This document shows positions 32,954 to 44,744 of a stretch of 64,000 nucleotides of DNA, one piece after another (position 1 is the stretch's first letter; the number at the start of each line of letters is the position of its first letter). Origin of the DNA: Niebla homalea. Its lineage: Eukaryota > Ascomycota > Lecanoromycetes > Lecanorales > Ramalinaceae. The stretch is from NCBI GenBank assembly GCA_019925105.1, contig JAHGAU010000002.1:372001-436000 (forward strand), in the 5' to 3' direction. The notes beneath the pieces are model-generated. The model saw only the letters and a list, made by a program, of their open reading frames with translations, did not search any database and had not been told where the DNA came from. Made by a program: the position numbers and the translations under genes.

Positions 32954-33922
32954 GCTTAATGTTGACGAATACCTAGTTAGATGCAGGGTTCGTTCAATAT
33001 TAGACGCGAGTCGCGACTTGCATTAGCTCGACGCAAAAGTCACGTGCAGATAATTATACCGCTTTTCGCTGTATTTCCCGTCCTGCGTTACGTATACAAA
33101 ATACCGCTGTGCCCACTGGAGTACTGATTTCCATTAGATTGCCGTGCATCTGCACGCTGTGTGTATGAGATCGATCGGCTACCGCCACGGCTCGACGATG
33201 TTGTGGATATTGGGCGTGGTTGTCTGATGGGTGTCTCAAAGTTCTGGGGAACGTCTATGAACCTCTGCTCTAGAATTATCTTGCTACCTTTACAAGATCA
33301 GAGGTCGAGCTTTGCGGATCCGTAAAGGTACAGTCATCGCCAAGCGAATTGGATGAAATGCAAATCTCCGGCGAGTCAGTCGCACACGCCCAGTACATTG
33401 TGACAAAGTGATGTAAAGCTAAGACTTTTCGAAATGAAGATAGCTATATTGAACATTCCCTCAAGGCACCGTGCTTTCTAGGTAGATTATAAACCTCATA
33501 AAACTCCCTTGAAGATGTCAGAGGCTTGTCTACCAAGAATTCCGCGATCTCTGATTGGCCACATCCCAACCTCGGGCCTTCCCTACAACAGCCATCACCT
33601 AAAATACCATGGAACGCGTCTCAGGCGAGTCAGGATCCGATGAATCCTCCTGCGGACACTGCCGCCTACATCTACTTGTAATTTGTTTCACATAGATAAC
33701 CTGCGCCACTTCACTTCAGTGCTTTGCTACTTTTGCTGATATGCACCTGCCGCAATCTTTGCATCTAGCAAAGAAGGCGCAGTGTCTGTCTGCCGCAGTT
33801 CTTTGAATGACAATCATCAGCGACTGCCCGCGACAAAGCGCTGCACGAGCGTCTTGCGTTCTAGTATCACTACCACTGATGTCACTTTGTGTCAGCTTGC
33901 CCCCGAGGCATCTACATTTGTC
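32954..33922. other. Divergent promoter region, EME1 and TBC gene
   Basis: About 970 nt between two divergent starts. Short frames only; no exon set, tRNA or repeat recognised. Confidence 0.5.
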
Positions 33923-36900
33923 ATGGCGGAAGAAAAAAGCAACGATAAGCTTGAGAGATCAGCCTCGCAGATATCGACCGCCTCTCGTAGATCGGGCACT
34001 GTTCGCGCTGGCTCCCGCAAACAGTCCTTGGTGACACCAGACTCTGCCAAAACACTTGAGTCATTCCCATCCCTCTCTCCAGATGGCTCTCCAGGTCTGA
34101 AGAGTGGAGGCTTGGTGAGCCTTATACCCGTGCCGCTAGAGTCCGCCACGTCGCACGTTGATACGTTGCGGCGGATGAAGGACAACTCAAGCAATCAAAC
34201 TTCTAACTTTTGACCTAGTTTCCCTCGCCAACAGCGTTGACAGCCAAGGATGCCCCTCGGAAGGCCCAAACGACAGATGGGTCGATGGTGGATCATCTGC
34301 TTCAAACTACTTCTTCCTTTCGTGGCAAGCCTGCTCTCTTTGACGAAATACCGAATAGCCACATCAAGGGCGTGCCAGGCTCTCTGCATCATGCCAGCGA
34401 TGAACATATCAAGAGTCTGGTCAAAAAGAGTGGCGCTATCGTCCTTGTGAGGCAACTTGCGCAAGACGTAGCTGAGCGAGATGCTGAGATTACGTCCATC
34501 AGGCGACGGGCAGAGGAAAGAGAAAGAGAGTTGAAAAAGATGCTGAGGGAAGTGGAAGTTTCGAATTTGGATATCGAAACCAGACTTCACCGAATCGAGA
34601 GTTTGACAAAGACCCCGTTGACTGCCGGATCCCGATCGACATTTTCGCCGCAACATCGGCCGATGTGGAGCGCCGGCATCAGCAGGACGAACATGTATAC
34701 CAATGGCATAGACGCAATGATGGGAGAAGCCATGGACGAAAGTTTGGGCAAGCTGGATTTGGATGAAGGCTACATTGACTCTCTACCAGAAGACGATAGA
34801 CAAGCTACGGTCAAGGTCAAGGACGCGCATTCTAGGGACTTGCGAGAATCTGATGGACAATCTATTAATTCAAGTCTAGATTCACAAGGAAGGCCACGAG
34901 GCACTACAAGGGGATGGAAAGATTACTTGTGGAGCGGAAGTGGTACAAGTCGGAAGACCAGCAAAGCAAGTAGCGTCATCAGCGACCATGATGATGAGAA
35001 TGAAGCTGTAAGGACCCGAGGAGCAAGCAAAAGCAATACCAGTCGACGCAAAGGGCTTGACGAGGACCTATTTCAGCCTCCCACTCGGGCCTCGACCATG
35101 GACAACCAACCTCAATCAAGGAAGTCCTCTACGTCTGTGGCATCATGGACCATGAAGCTTTTCGCTGGGAATCCGAACACAAACCGAGAGCAAGATAAGC
35201 CAGGGACCTCAAGGAGCAGATCAAATACTACGGGTAATGAGCCGACGAGGGGATCTAGATCAGGTTCGACAGCTTCAGGACCACCACCCAGGACTGCCAA
35301 AGCTGCCCTGATGAAGGTCAGCAGCATGGAGCGTGTCCCGCGCCAGCCGAGAAAACCTACGCCGATTTCCCCTGCAAATCAAAGGATGACTCCAAAGTCC
35401 TCTATTCCCCCAGTGCCTCCGTTGCCTACAAGTCCTGCACGACCTGAGAACGTGGTCAATCTGGGGCCGGTCGAGATGGACACAATACATCCACCAGAGT
35501 CGAAACCTCCCACACTGCTACAGAATAATGACAAGACGTCAGATGATCTTCTGACTGACAGGTATGGATTCATCTACGATCAGCGACGTAGAAAGAATGC
35601 TGCCGACGCAATTCTCAATCATAAGCGGGGCAAATCCAACGCAAGTGTAAACGTGGAGATGATTGATAGCGCGAGAGCATCCATGAAATCACCACCACCC
35701 GATCAAACTTCCCAGCCAATCGGTCCTAATCAGCAAGGAAAGCCAGACACTCCTTTATCAAATGAAGGAGCTAACGAAGAACGACCTACAAATCGGTGGC
35801 AGGACTATCTGAAGATCGCCACTTCTCCAACAGAACTACTTTCTGACTCTCCCATGTCGAAACCGAACACGAAAGTGATCAGCACAGATGTTGTTGCTCC
35901 GTCGCTCAAGCGGATGCCAACGACTGCCGATGCTCGTGCATCACTGTCACGCTTGAGCTCCAATCTAGAGCCAGAGATGTCGCCAGTGACGGCCGGTAAA
36001 GCGGAAATGGCGCGAGCTTCGGCGACTACTTCTGCAAAAGACTCTACATCAGCTGTGGTAGAGGAACAGCCCGTAAGACTACTTCTAGCGCAACTCACTG
36101 AGCTTCACGACAATCTACAGAGGGAGAAGAGTACAAAGTGGAATGACTTTCTCCGCAAAGTCATGGCCGAGCGGAGGAGAGAAGGGGAAATGACCACTAC
36201 CTCGGAAGGACGCTCAATTCACGCGGCCATGCCCGAAGTCAAGCTCAACGATGGAGAACTGATTGGAGTCGCTGGATTAGGCAATACAGGTAAGGTTGGG
36301 CGAGCCAAGTGGAAGACACTGAAGCAGCTTGTGCTCGGAGGTATACCGATCGTCTACCGTCCCAAGATTTGGGCTGAGTGCAGTGGAGCAGCAGCATTGC
36401 GTGTGCCAGGCTACTACGATGATCTGATCAAGGGAGACAGCAGTGATGCCTCGATCGTGTCCCAGATACAGATGGACATCTACCGCACGCTGACGGACAA
36501 CGTGTTCTTCCGAAAGGGGCAAGGGGTTGTCAAACTGAACGAAGTCTTGATGGCCTACTCGCGCCGGAATCCAGAAGTCGGCTACTGCCAAGGGATGAAT
36601 ATGATCGCTGGCTCCCTGCTGTTGATCATGCCGACGGCCGAGGAAGCCTTCTGGGTCTTGACAAGTCTGATTGAGAATATCCTCCCACAGCATTACTATG
36701 ACCAGTCTCTCCTTGCCTCCCGAGCTGATCAGCAGGTATTGCGGGAGTATGTCGCTGAGATCCTGCCGAAATTATGGGCCCATCTGGTGGAACTTGAAAT
36801 CGAACTGGACACGCTGACTTTCCAATGGTTTCTCTCGGTGTTCACAGACTGTCTATCAGCCGAAGCTCTCTTTCGGGTTTGGGATGTCATGTTTGTCTTC

Positions 36901-37275
36901 AACGACGGCAGCACATTCCTCTTTCAGGTGGCGCTAGCTCTGCTCAAATTGAATGAAGGTCAACTACTCGAGTGTGACAACGCTGCGAGGATCTATAGCT
37001 ACATCGGCAATGAGATGACGGACCATGCCATAAGCATCGACGGCCTTATCAGTGCAAGTGATGCACTGAAGAACGTTATCACGAGGAAGGACGTCGAAGA
37101 TCGGAGGTGGAGGGCTATTGAGGAGGCGCGGGCTAAGGAGAGAAGGAGTAGGGGAAGCGTGAGCACAGGCAGCGCTGGAAGTACTCATGCGGAATTGGTC
37201 ATGCAGGAACCGAGACCAATTGAAGATGTTGGGCGCAACGATGGAGCCGTCAACGATCAAGGAGGGAGGGATTGA
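33923..37275 (+). CDS. TBC-domain Rab GTPase-activating protein
   Basis: Two exons, 33923-34114 and 34219-37275, with a 104-nt intron (GTGAGC...CTAACTTTTGACCTAG), giving 1082 residues. The frame is open before 33923, but this ATG (GTC ATGG) is the best context. A long Ser/Pro-rich, phosphorylation-prone N-terminal region includes a short coiled coil near residues 140-190. The TBC domain occupies about 755-985: WKTLKQLVLGGIP, the arginine-finger motif in QMDIYRTLTD, and the glutamine finger in GYCQGMNMIAG, followed by FTDCLSAEALFRVWDVMF. Both fingers are intact, so it should stimulate GTP hydrolysis by a Rab protein in vesicle traffic. It resembles the Gyp/Msb3 group; the target Rab is unknown. 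Confidence 0.9.
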
Positions 37276-37587
37276 TATCCTAACGGGATGGTGCATGGTG
37301 GAGTCAATGGCCCAAAAATGATACCCCCGAGAATCCGTAAGCATTTGGTTATGATGGAAATGAATGCAGATCTTCACCTGTGCATATCTCCTAGAAGGAG
37401 TTTGATTAATTTCATTAGTATTGTCAAACATGTCATAGTACATCTCTTCTACCGAGCGTCTCAATCGCATCTCCTCGGTCCGAGGTGCTGACGCTTCTCC
37501 CCCTGGCGGAGACCACCAATATACGTCCTTGCTTTCAATGCCTCACTCCTCCCCACCTCTCCTCCTTGCAATCCAATTCCATCCGCC
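37276..37587. other. Intergenic region
   Basis: About 310 nt between the TBC gene and the dehydrogenase gene, both on the plus strand. It contains the 3' flank of the first and the CT-rich promoter of the second; nothing else seen. Confidence 0.5.
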
Positions 37588-38814
37588 ATGACTGCCCCCA
37601 AAGACGCGACCACCGCCGCCGCCACCCTACCCCCGATCCAGCGCCTCCACCCCCTTGAGCGCACCACCTCCCTCTCCGGCTACACAACCATAATAACCGG
37701 CGCGGCCTCCCCCCTCGGCATCGGCCGCGCCACCGCCCACGCCTTCGCCGCCGCCGGTGCCCGCGCCATCTACATCTGCGACCTCCCCCCCCCTCCCTCT
37801 TCCCCCCCCTCCTCCTCCTCCTCCCCCACCCCCAGCACCCGCCCCTCCAACCTCACCCTCCTCAAAACCGAGCTCGAATCCACCTACCCCTCCTGCACCG
37901 CCCTCCCCCGCCACTTCGACGCCGCCTCCGAACCCGCCGTGCAAGCCGTCATCCACGACGCCCTGCAGCGCTGGGGCCGCCTCGACGTCTTCTTCGCCAA
38001 CGCCGGCATCGGCACGCCCCTCGCGCACTTCAGCGCCGTGGATGCGGACTCCTTCATGCACACCCTGCGCACCAACGCGCTGAGCGTGTTTCTGGCGATT
38101 AAGCATGCTGCGCCTGCTATGGCTGGCTCCACCAAAACCACCACCATAAGTAAGCGCAGCAGCAGCAGCAGGGGCAGCATCATCGCCACAGCCAGCGTGG
38201 CCGGGTTGCGGTCCAACGCGGGGGGGCAGCGATTACAGCGCCAGCAAAGCCGCCGTGCTGAGTCTCGTGCAGACGGCTGCGTATCAATTGGTCGGGTCCG
38301 GGGTCCGGGTCAATGCCGTGCTGCCTGGCTTGACGGAGACGGGGATGACGAGGACGTGGTTCGAGGGGGCTGAGAGGAGGGTTAGTTGGGGTTGCGCCCC
38401 CCTTTTCGCTTGCCCTTTCCCTTTTCCCTTTCCTTTATCCCCATGTTGGGGGTTTCCCGTGTGTTCTTTTTTTCTTCTTTTTTTTTTACACACCGGGTTT
38501 GAGAGCGATGAATGGATCGCTGGCTGGCTGGCTGACGTTTGGGCACTTTGTTGGTTGTGGTGATAGGGGACTAGGGATAAGATGGGGCAGATCAATCCCA
38601 TGAAGAGGGCGGCCGTGGCGGATGAAGTGGCGAGGTGAGTGGAGCGTTTGTGTTTTGGGATGAGGATGGAGAGGTGGATGCTGACGTGGGTGTTTTTGAT
38701 AGGGTGGTGGCGTTCTTGGCTGGGGAGGGGAGTAGTTATGTGCAAGGGCAAGGGTGGGCGGTTGATGGGGGGCTGAGCGCGGGGTTGCCGTATGTGTTGG
38801 GGAAGTTGGCTTGA
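37588..38814 (+). CDS. Short-chain dehydrogenase/reductase, frame broken in a G run
   Basis: Three exons: 37588-38380, 38567-38634 and 38703-38814 (introns 186 and 68 nt). Rossmann start [16 protein letters not shown], then FFANAGIG (NAG), a serine region ATASVAGL, and the catalytic DYSASKAA (Tyr/Lys), which is only reached if one G is removed from the seven-G run at 38220-38226. With six Gs the frame runs through [11 protein letters not shown] and both introns to [17 protein letters not shown] at the end, so the downstream splicing is intact. Between strand 2 and helix there is an unusual Pro/Ser low-complexity insert (about residues 68-90) encoded by CCT/CCC runs. The substrate is unknown; the family oxidises or reduces alcohols and ketones with NAD(P). 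Confidence 0.8.
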
Positions 38815-39037
38815 TAGAAAAGGGGTAATAGATGGGGAAGGGAGGGGAGAGAGCAGGGTGAGGCCAAGACGGTGGCGATGGGGAGAAGAGGCATGTGGTC
38901 AAGAATGGTGGTTTGCGGTGGGAGCCATGATGCTCGTCGGACAGAGAACGGGCAGAAGTAATGACGAGTCATATCTGGGTATCTAGCAGTGTGTCTTGAT
39001 ATCGTACAAAGTAAGTGAGCATGACTAGGTGAGCGTA

Positions 39038-40349
39038 TCATCTTCCACCCAGATCCTTCCCAAGGACTTCCAGTAGTCGCTTTTCATCAAGATTTGGGAT
39101 CACCGGCCCTATACCGTCATCGATTCTTTCAATTCTCCTATCCGTATGATTCAGATTCTCGACGATTTCCCCCTCGTCGAGCTGTTCCATTCTGTCCTTT
39201 TTGGACATCTTGTAAAAGTCTTCTTCCCGAATGAATCTGTCTGGGAGATGATCATTGAAATGCCGTTGGAAGACGTAGATGGTTGGATACTCTAAAACGA
39301 GCCGAGTCCTCAGGGCAGAGGCGATGGCCTGTGTCGGGGAAAGTGGCGCCAATACTGTCTGCTTGCATGGAAGAGACGGGGTATGCAGGTAGAATGAGAG
39401 AGGTTTTGACATGACGTGCTCGTTGGCTCTGTCTGGTGGTGGCATTGACTTATCACCGCCATTGATCTTCGAATCAGTGTCGTGGGACTCATCCTTTTTG
39501 GTCAATGGAGGTTGATCTGCATCTTCCGTTCCTTCACGAAAGGGGTCCGAGGTTTTTGCATCTGCACCAATATCTGCAGGTGGTCTTCCATCTTCCTGAG
39601 CGGCATCGGAACTTGGGGAGCTTTTTGGCGGACTTGGAAGCGTTGTACATCGCCCGTGCTTGTCTGCTCCGACAGGCTCAGGATGTTCAAGATGTGGCTT
39701 CTTCTTGGTCGACGTACTGCTCTCCTTCTCTTCTCGCTTCCTCTTTCTCTTCTGTCCTTTTAACCCGTACAGGGATTCATACGCGGTCAAGATAGTCATA
39801 TCGTCCTTCAACTGGCCCACCTCCCTTCTCCCATCTTCATGCACCCACTCGACCGTCCATTCCAGCATCTTTGCCCCCTTCAGCCACTTCGTCATGTTCC
39901 TTTTACTCCTACTCATCCCTTTGGGCGCCCTAGCCACCATCACTTCATTCTTCTCCAATGCAGCCATTAAGGCTTTCTCCCCCCTCTCTGGACCTTTATT
40001 TTTGGGCTGTCTGGTTATCCCTCTCCAACTTGCATCTCGCTCTGCACGTTCGAAGCCGAGTTCAATGCTTGTGAGATAATTGTAGTCATGGTCAATGCCA
40101 CTGGGTGTGGCGAGCTTGGAGATTGGGACGTAAGTGGTCGGGTCATGGGTCCCGTTGCATGAAGCCCATTGCTTGTGGCGCTTAATGCAGGTGGTAGAGC
40201 ATGTCAGGGTGGAGCAGCGGGGACAACAGTATTGATGAGGTCGAATATGGCTAAGTAGAACGTCAGCTATCACAATGGGTGAGCATGGAGATTTATCAAG
40301 CTTGCCAGATTGAGCAAAGAGATGAGAGAAGAGGGTCAGGCTCATGCAT
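39038..40349 (-). CDS. BCD1: Box C/D snoRNA assembly protein Bcd1 (zinc-finger HIT)
   Basis: Two exons, 40349-40306 and 40250-39038, 418 residues, joined by a 55-nt intron that begins GCAAGC instead of GT and ends CTTAG, with branch-like GCTGAC. This GC-AG join rebuilds the zinc finger: LCSI plus C then HIRPHQYCCPRCSTLTC, with later STTCIKRHKQWASC. Without it, the second cysteine would be a tryptophan followed by a stop. The rest shows the Bcd1 pattern: LTSIELGFERAERD, GMSRSKRNMTKW and a C-terminal segment with HLPDRFI. Bcd1 is needed to assemble box C/D snoRNPs in the nucleus. A long charged, acidic linker occupies about residues 200-310. It is convergent with the dehydrogenase gene. Confidence 0.9.
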
Positions 40350-40815
40350 GACGTATTTCTGTAGAAGGCCAGCCCGGAGTGGAGCTGAAAACACGGGATA
40401 CTTTCTTCTATACTCAAGGACCGCTAAGGGAGGGATAACAAGCTTGTGATAGCATAGTCATAGTATGGGGAAATAAGGAACGAGATACCCTCGTACCAAA
40501 ATTATTTCGATGTGTGCCTTTATCGATAAGAGCAATCGGATAAATCTCGGTTCTTGTTTCTCTCCAAGTAAAACGCATTGGACGAGCACTTCTGGTCATA
40601 CCTACCAATTGATTCGAAAGCTCTCCAAGAGTCTAAATACATGTCCTGGATTTTGCTGGAATTCTCCAATGTCTTTGTGGCTGTGAAGGACTATGATTAA
40701 ATTAAAACAGCTGAGACTTGGCAATGGGTAATGACTTTTGTCCTCTACCCTCAGGCAGTAACGCTCAACTGCTGTTGTATGGCTGGAAGAATTCTCATAA
40801 GAACAATGTGGTAAG
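40350..40815. other. Intergenic region
   Basis: 466 nt between the 5' end of BCD1 and the 3' end of the next minus-strand gene, so it carries the BCD1 promoter. No other gene recognised. Confidence 0.5.
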
Positions 40816-42228
40816 CTATGTAACATGAGGCAGGAAGCCAGCCCAATTGACGTCGTCGTAAGCATTCCGTGGTAATCTCCTAAGCCCAACGAACATTTCC
40901 ACAAGTACATACGCTCTGGCAATGAGGTACAGAATCCACTTCGATACACTAGCTCCACATTCCCATGGCAATGGAAAAGTCTCTGGAGTTGGCTGAGCCC
41001 GTGGTGGTTTTTCACTTCTGACTTTCTTGAATTCTGCAACCTTTGAGGGGTGGAATCTCATCGTGCGTAAGAGTTCCCAGACCTGATCACGGTGTAGACC
41101 TGCGAACAATTCAGCACCCCAGAAAATTGCGGCTGTCAAGAACATCTGCAGGCTAGCTATGCGCCAGACGATCCGTTCGGCGCGGGAAGGAAAGTCGAAA
41201 TTCCAGCCAAAGATGTGTATTCCATCACTGAAAAGAGTCATGGTCACAAGCAGGAATTGTCTTATTCCACGCACATGAGGAAAACGATCATTCGGCATCC
41301 GTGGAAGAGGACGCGGCTGGGGACCGGCGCGGAGACCTGCAAATGCCATGACGTTACCAGACCAAGACGGACCAAGGTTATCCACAAAGTCCAGAGGAGT
41401 CATATGATAGGGTTTGCTCGCAACTTCGCCCGCACTTGTGAGAATATGTGCAATGGTATGTGAAGTGTATAGTTTGAGCGGTGTCTTGACGTCAGCCGGT
41501 TTGTGTAACCAGCATAAGAACGTTCCAACCGTACAGAAAACGATGGAGACTGTTGCCAACTCAATCGTGGTGATTGTCAGTCCTTGGATTGCCCTCGCTA
41601 TGACGTTAACAATCAACCAGGAGATCTGTGCACAAACGAGGCTCTTGATGAGACGGTCGGCTTTGCTCTTGTCCCAGATGTCCCCTGGCTCAACGTCTGG
41701 AAAATCCATATAGTTGTTCGACGTGAGCCACAAGATATGTTTATTGTTGACGGGGAATGGTTTGCTATTGTGAGCGTGCAGCATGAAACCTCCCATTTCC
41801 GCAAAGAATGCATGCCGCATGGTCCATTGATTATGGCCTAGGCTTCTGAATTCTTCGACAGCCTTGTGGGCATTTTCGTATTGTCCGGCTGCGAAGCCTA
41901 AAACGAACTCTGGGCCTGCAATGGCATGTACCATCCACCGAAGTCTTCTTCTGACAATCCGTACTTGGCTATCTGAAGCGGCAGGTACGTTAAGACACAG
42001 AACAGTCCAAGTGCAGAGGAACGTCGTGACAAGGCATGTCCAGATAATGTCCATAGTCCCTCGCGTATTGGGCTGACCCACCCAGCCCTTGACATACGAA
42101 TTGCTTGTGTCATTGAGGCCTCGAGCAGTAATCTTTCGGGAGAGAAGGTGGAAGTCCCTGTCATGATTTGTCAGTTTCAGTGACCAGGCAGCCTCTAGTT
42201 TGAGCACAACTTACTGTGAGATGGACAT
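40816..42228 (-). CDS. Large fungal integral membrane protein, function unknown
   Basis: Two exons, 42228-42215 (only 14 nt, MSIS plus two bases) and 42157-40816, with a 57-nt intron (GTAAGT...GACTGACA-like branch...ACAG), giving 451 residues. It opens with TRGTMDIIWTCLVTTFLCTW, then VQ...RWMVHAIAGPEFVLGFAAGQ, QWTMRHAFFAEMGGFML, and LVCAQISWLIVNVIARAIQGL...ELATVSIVFCTVGTFLCWLHKPADV. These segments recur in a large, uncharacterised family of multi-pass ascomycete proteins often found in accessory regions. About eight hydrophobic segments are visible. I know of no assigned function and see no catalytic motif. Confidence 0.8.
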
Positions 42229-42913
42229 GGCCTTTCGGTTCTACAGTCCGTCCGGTGCCCAAGATACGACGTACCAGCTTAAAGACCCTTTCTCGCCGAG
42301 TAAGTCTTTGACTAAATCTGTCATGGACAGTGAAGCAGGACGAAGGAGACGAACAGAGTGAACGAAGAACACGCGTGCCATGGATCTAGGCTCTGGAGCG
42401 CCTCATCTTGTCCTTTGGCTTTGATTCAATCCATTTTCGAACATTGGGCTAAGAATACTTTCTGTTTCAAAGTTCGAAAAAGGATGTTGCTCTGCAACGT
42501 TGTCGACCTGCAGCGAACCGTAGCCTTGCAATCGCCATCTTTCCCGCGTTTAAGTCACCACAATGCGTGCATGCAATGACAAACCTCAGTGTTGATCCAA
42601 GGCCCCATTTGTGGATAATCAACATTATTGCCCGCTTCGAATGATTCTGCACACCATCAGCTCGACGTATTACATTTAGAACGAATAAGAGTGAATGACC
42701 TAGCCGCCACACGCAGCTTGAAGGAGTTTCAGGGGTCAACGAGTCAACCCCTTATCCAGCCGAGCCGCCGGGAACCACACTTGCAGGGGTTGCTGCAGGC
42801 TGTTAGGGTATCTCTCCGTTGTAAATGCAACGCAACGCAACTCGACTCCCTTTTCTTTTTTCAATATTCGCAAATCTCTGGACTTTCATGACAGATATCT
42901 GATTGAGTCAGTC
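42229..42913. other. Divergent intergenic region
   Basis: 685 nt between the membrane-protein gene (minus) and the PAQR gene (plus), both of which start here. Likely shared regulatory DNA; nothing else recognised. Confidence 0.5.
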
Positions 42914-43964
42914 ATGTCTCACGATCTGCATCGGAGGTCCCAAAGGAATGGTCAGACCCTCCCGGATTTGACAGTAAAGGAAAATGCTCCCCCCGCGAAC
43001 CCCTCGAGAAGCTTGATCTCGTGGGACAAACTTCCAGACTGGGCCAAGGATAATGAATATATTTATACTGGGTACCGCAGAGTATCTTTCTCATACTTGG
43101 AGAGTGTCCGCAGTTGCTTCTACGTCCACAACGAGACTGGTAACATATACAGCCATCTCTTAGCGACGCTGTGGATGGTTTTTCTGCCAATGGTGTTCTA
43201 TCCATATGCAAAAGAGCACTATTCAAGCACCAATGGGGATGACTGGACCGTCTTTGGTTTGTACTTTCTTGGCGGTGCCCTCTGCTTCGGGCTCTCAACA
43301 TCCTATCACGCTTTCTCAAACCACTCCCATGAGGTACATGATGTATATCACCGGCTGGATCTGTTTGGCATCAGTACCGTTACCGCTGGATGCTTCCCAC
43401 CGGGGATGTGGTACACGTTTCCCTGCGCAGACCGGAGCACCAAGATTTTTGGATCACTGTTCGTAAAAAGGTTCCCGGACAGCCAACCGTTACCATACTG
43501 ATGACGGCTTTCCACAGCTTGATCTTGTAGCCCAACTGGCAGCGGCAATAATCGTTTTATTCGTGCGACGTTTCCGGCAGCCAGCCTGGCGACCTCTTCG
43601 AGGATTCCTATTTTCTTTCATGGCATCTTCTGCTTTCTATCCGATCATATACGCGTGCTTCCAGAATGGTTATCGTCAGATGGACCTAGAAGCCGGCGCC
43701 ACACGTTACGCATTAACAGTTGTCACCTACCTGACAGCAGTGACAATGTATGGGGTGAGTTGCCCCGTTCCTGTGATACGACTACCGTGTCGGTACTCAC
43801 ATACGCCATAGACTAGGATTCCAGAGAAGTGGAGACCAGGATCCTTTGATATCTGGGGTCAGTCACACCAAATATTCCATGTACTGATGGCCGTTGGAAT
43901 CACCATTCATTTCTCGGCCTTTGCTAAGGCATTCGATTACACTCACCGAATCAAACAATGCTAG
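42914..43964 (+). CDS. PAQR-family (adiponectin receptor / hemolysin-III like) membrane protein, one-base lesion
   Basis: Exons 42914-43458, 43518-43754 and 43812-43964, introns 59 and 57 nt, about 311 residues. The protein shows the family order: DWAKDNEYIYTGYR, SVRSCFYVHNETGNIYSH, SYHAFSNHSHEVHDVYHRLD (zinc-binding histidine region), and the C-terminal SHQIFHVLMAVGI with the last zinc histidines. The end of exon 1 reads STKIFGS, but the expected STKIFWIT plus LDLVAQ of exon 2 is obtained by adding one T to the T5 run at 43446-43450; with it all phases agree. PAQR proteins bind zinc, act as ceramidase-like receptors and in yeast (Izh) affect zinc and sterol metabolism. Seven membrane helices are predicted from the hydrophobic segments. 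Confidence 0.85.
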
Positions 43965-44744
43965 ATTCTTTCTCGAGCTCTGCCTGAGGGCAATGCATCA
44001 ACAATGTGTGAATATGAAAGTGACTCAGCGTTGGACCTCTTGGAGCCACGTATATCGGGCCACAAATTCAAAAGGCACTACCTACATCAACCAGCCCTGC
44101 TCTGACACTTGATGAAAGAGAGTGCGCTGCTCAAGCCCTGGGAATGCACACACCATCCATAATGCAATATACTATGCGTTCAAGTAAGGCGCTCGCAATG
44201 AATGCTACGCCCACTTGCCTAGCTTTTTGGGCCACTGCAAAGAGTGCACTCGGAATCACAGCCACTCCTTCTAATGCAGTCTTGCTGGACGTTCTCCAGA
44301 GCCACCCTACACAGCACACTCACAGCCACCATAGCTCCCTATGACGGGGCGCATCCTGCACTTTTCCTTATCCATAATCCAATGGTTCTGAGCGAGTGAA
44401 GCAAACCATGAGGTCTACATCCATCATATCAGGGGCTCAGACTCTACTTGTGATGGTTGGGATTTTGCGATTTGGTGTGACTGCAACCAAAATGACGTAG
44501 CAGGCGCAGAGCGAGACCCTTTTTTGCTAGATTAAGATAAGTGTGACTAGCTTTGCATGTCCGTCCTTACACGCCGCATTTCCCTTTCACATACTCTCAC
44601 CGTCATGGAAATCCATTCTTCTCTCGCATTCTCGTTCTCAACCTACGACCCGTGCGTCTCCGAAGGCCTGAATTCCTCCCATCCCTCCTATTATTCTAGC
44701 TCAATCGCAATCAAGTAGAGCCTTGGCTCCCTGAGCAGAGGAGA
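43965..44744. other. Intergenic region
   Basis: 780 nt between the PAQR gene and the Ser/His-rich gene, both on the plus strand. I see no exons, tRNA or repeats. Confidence 0.45.
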
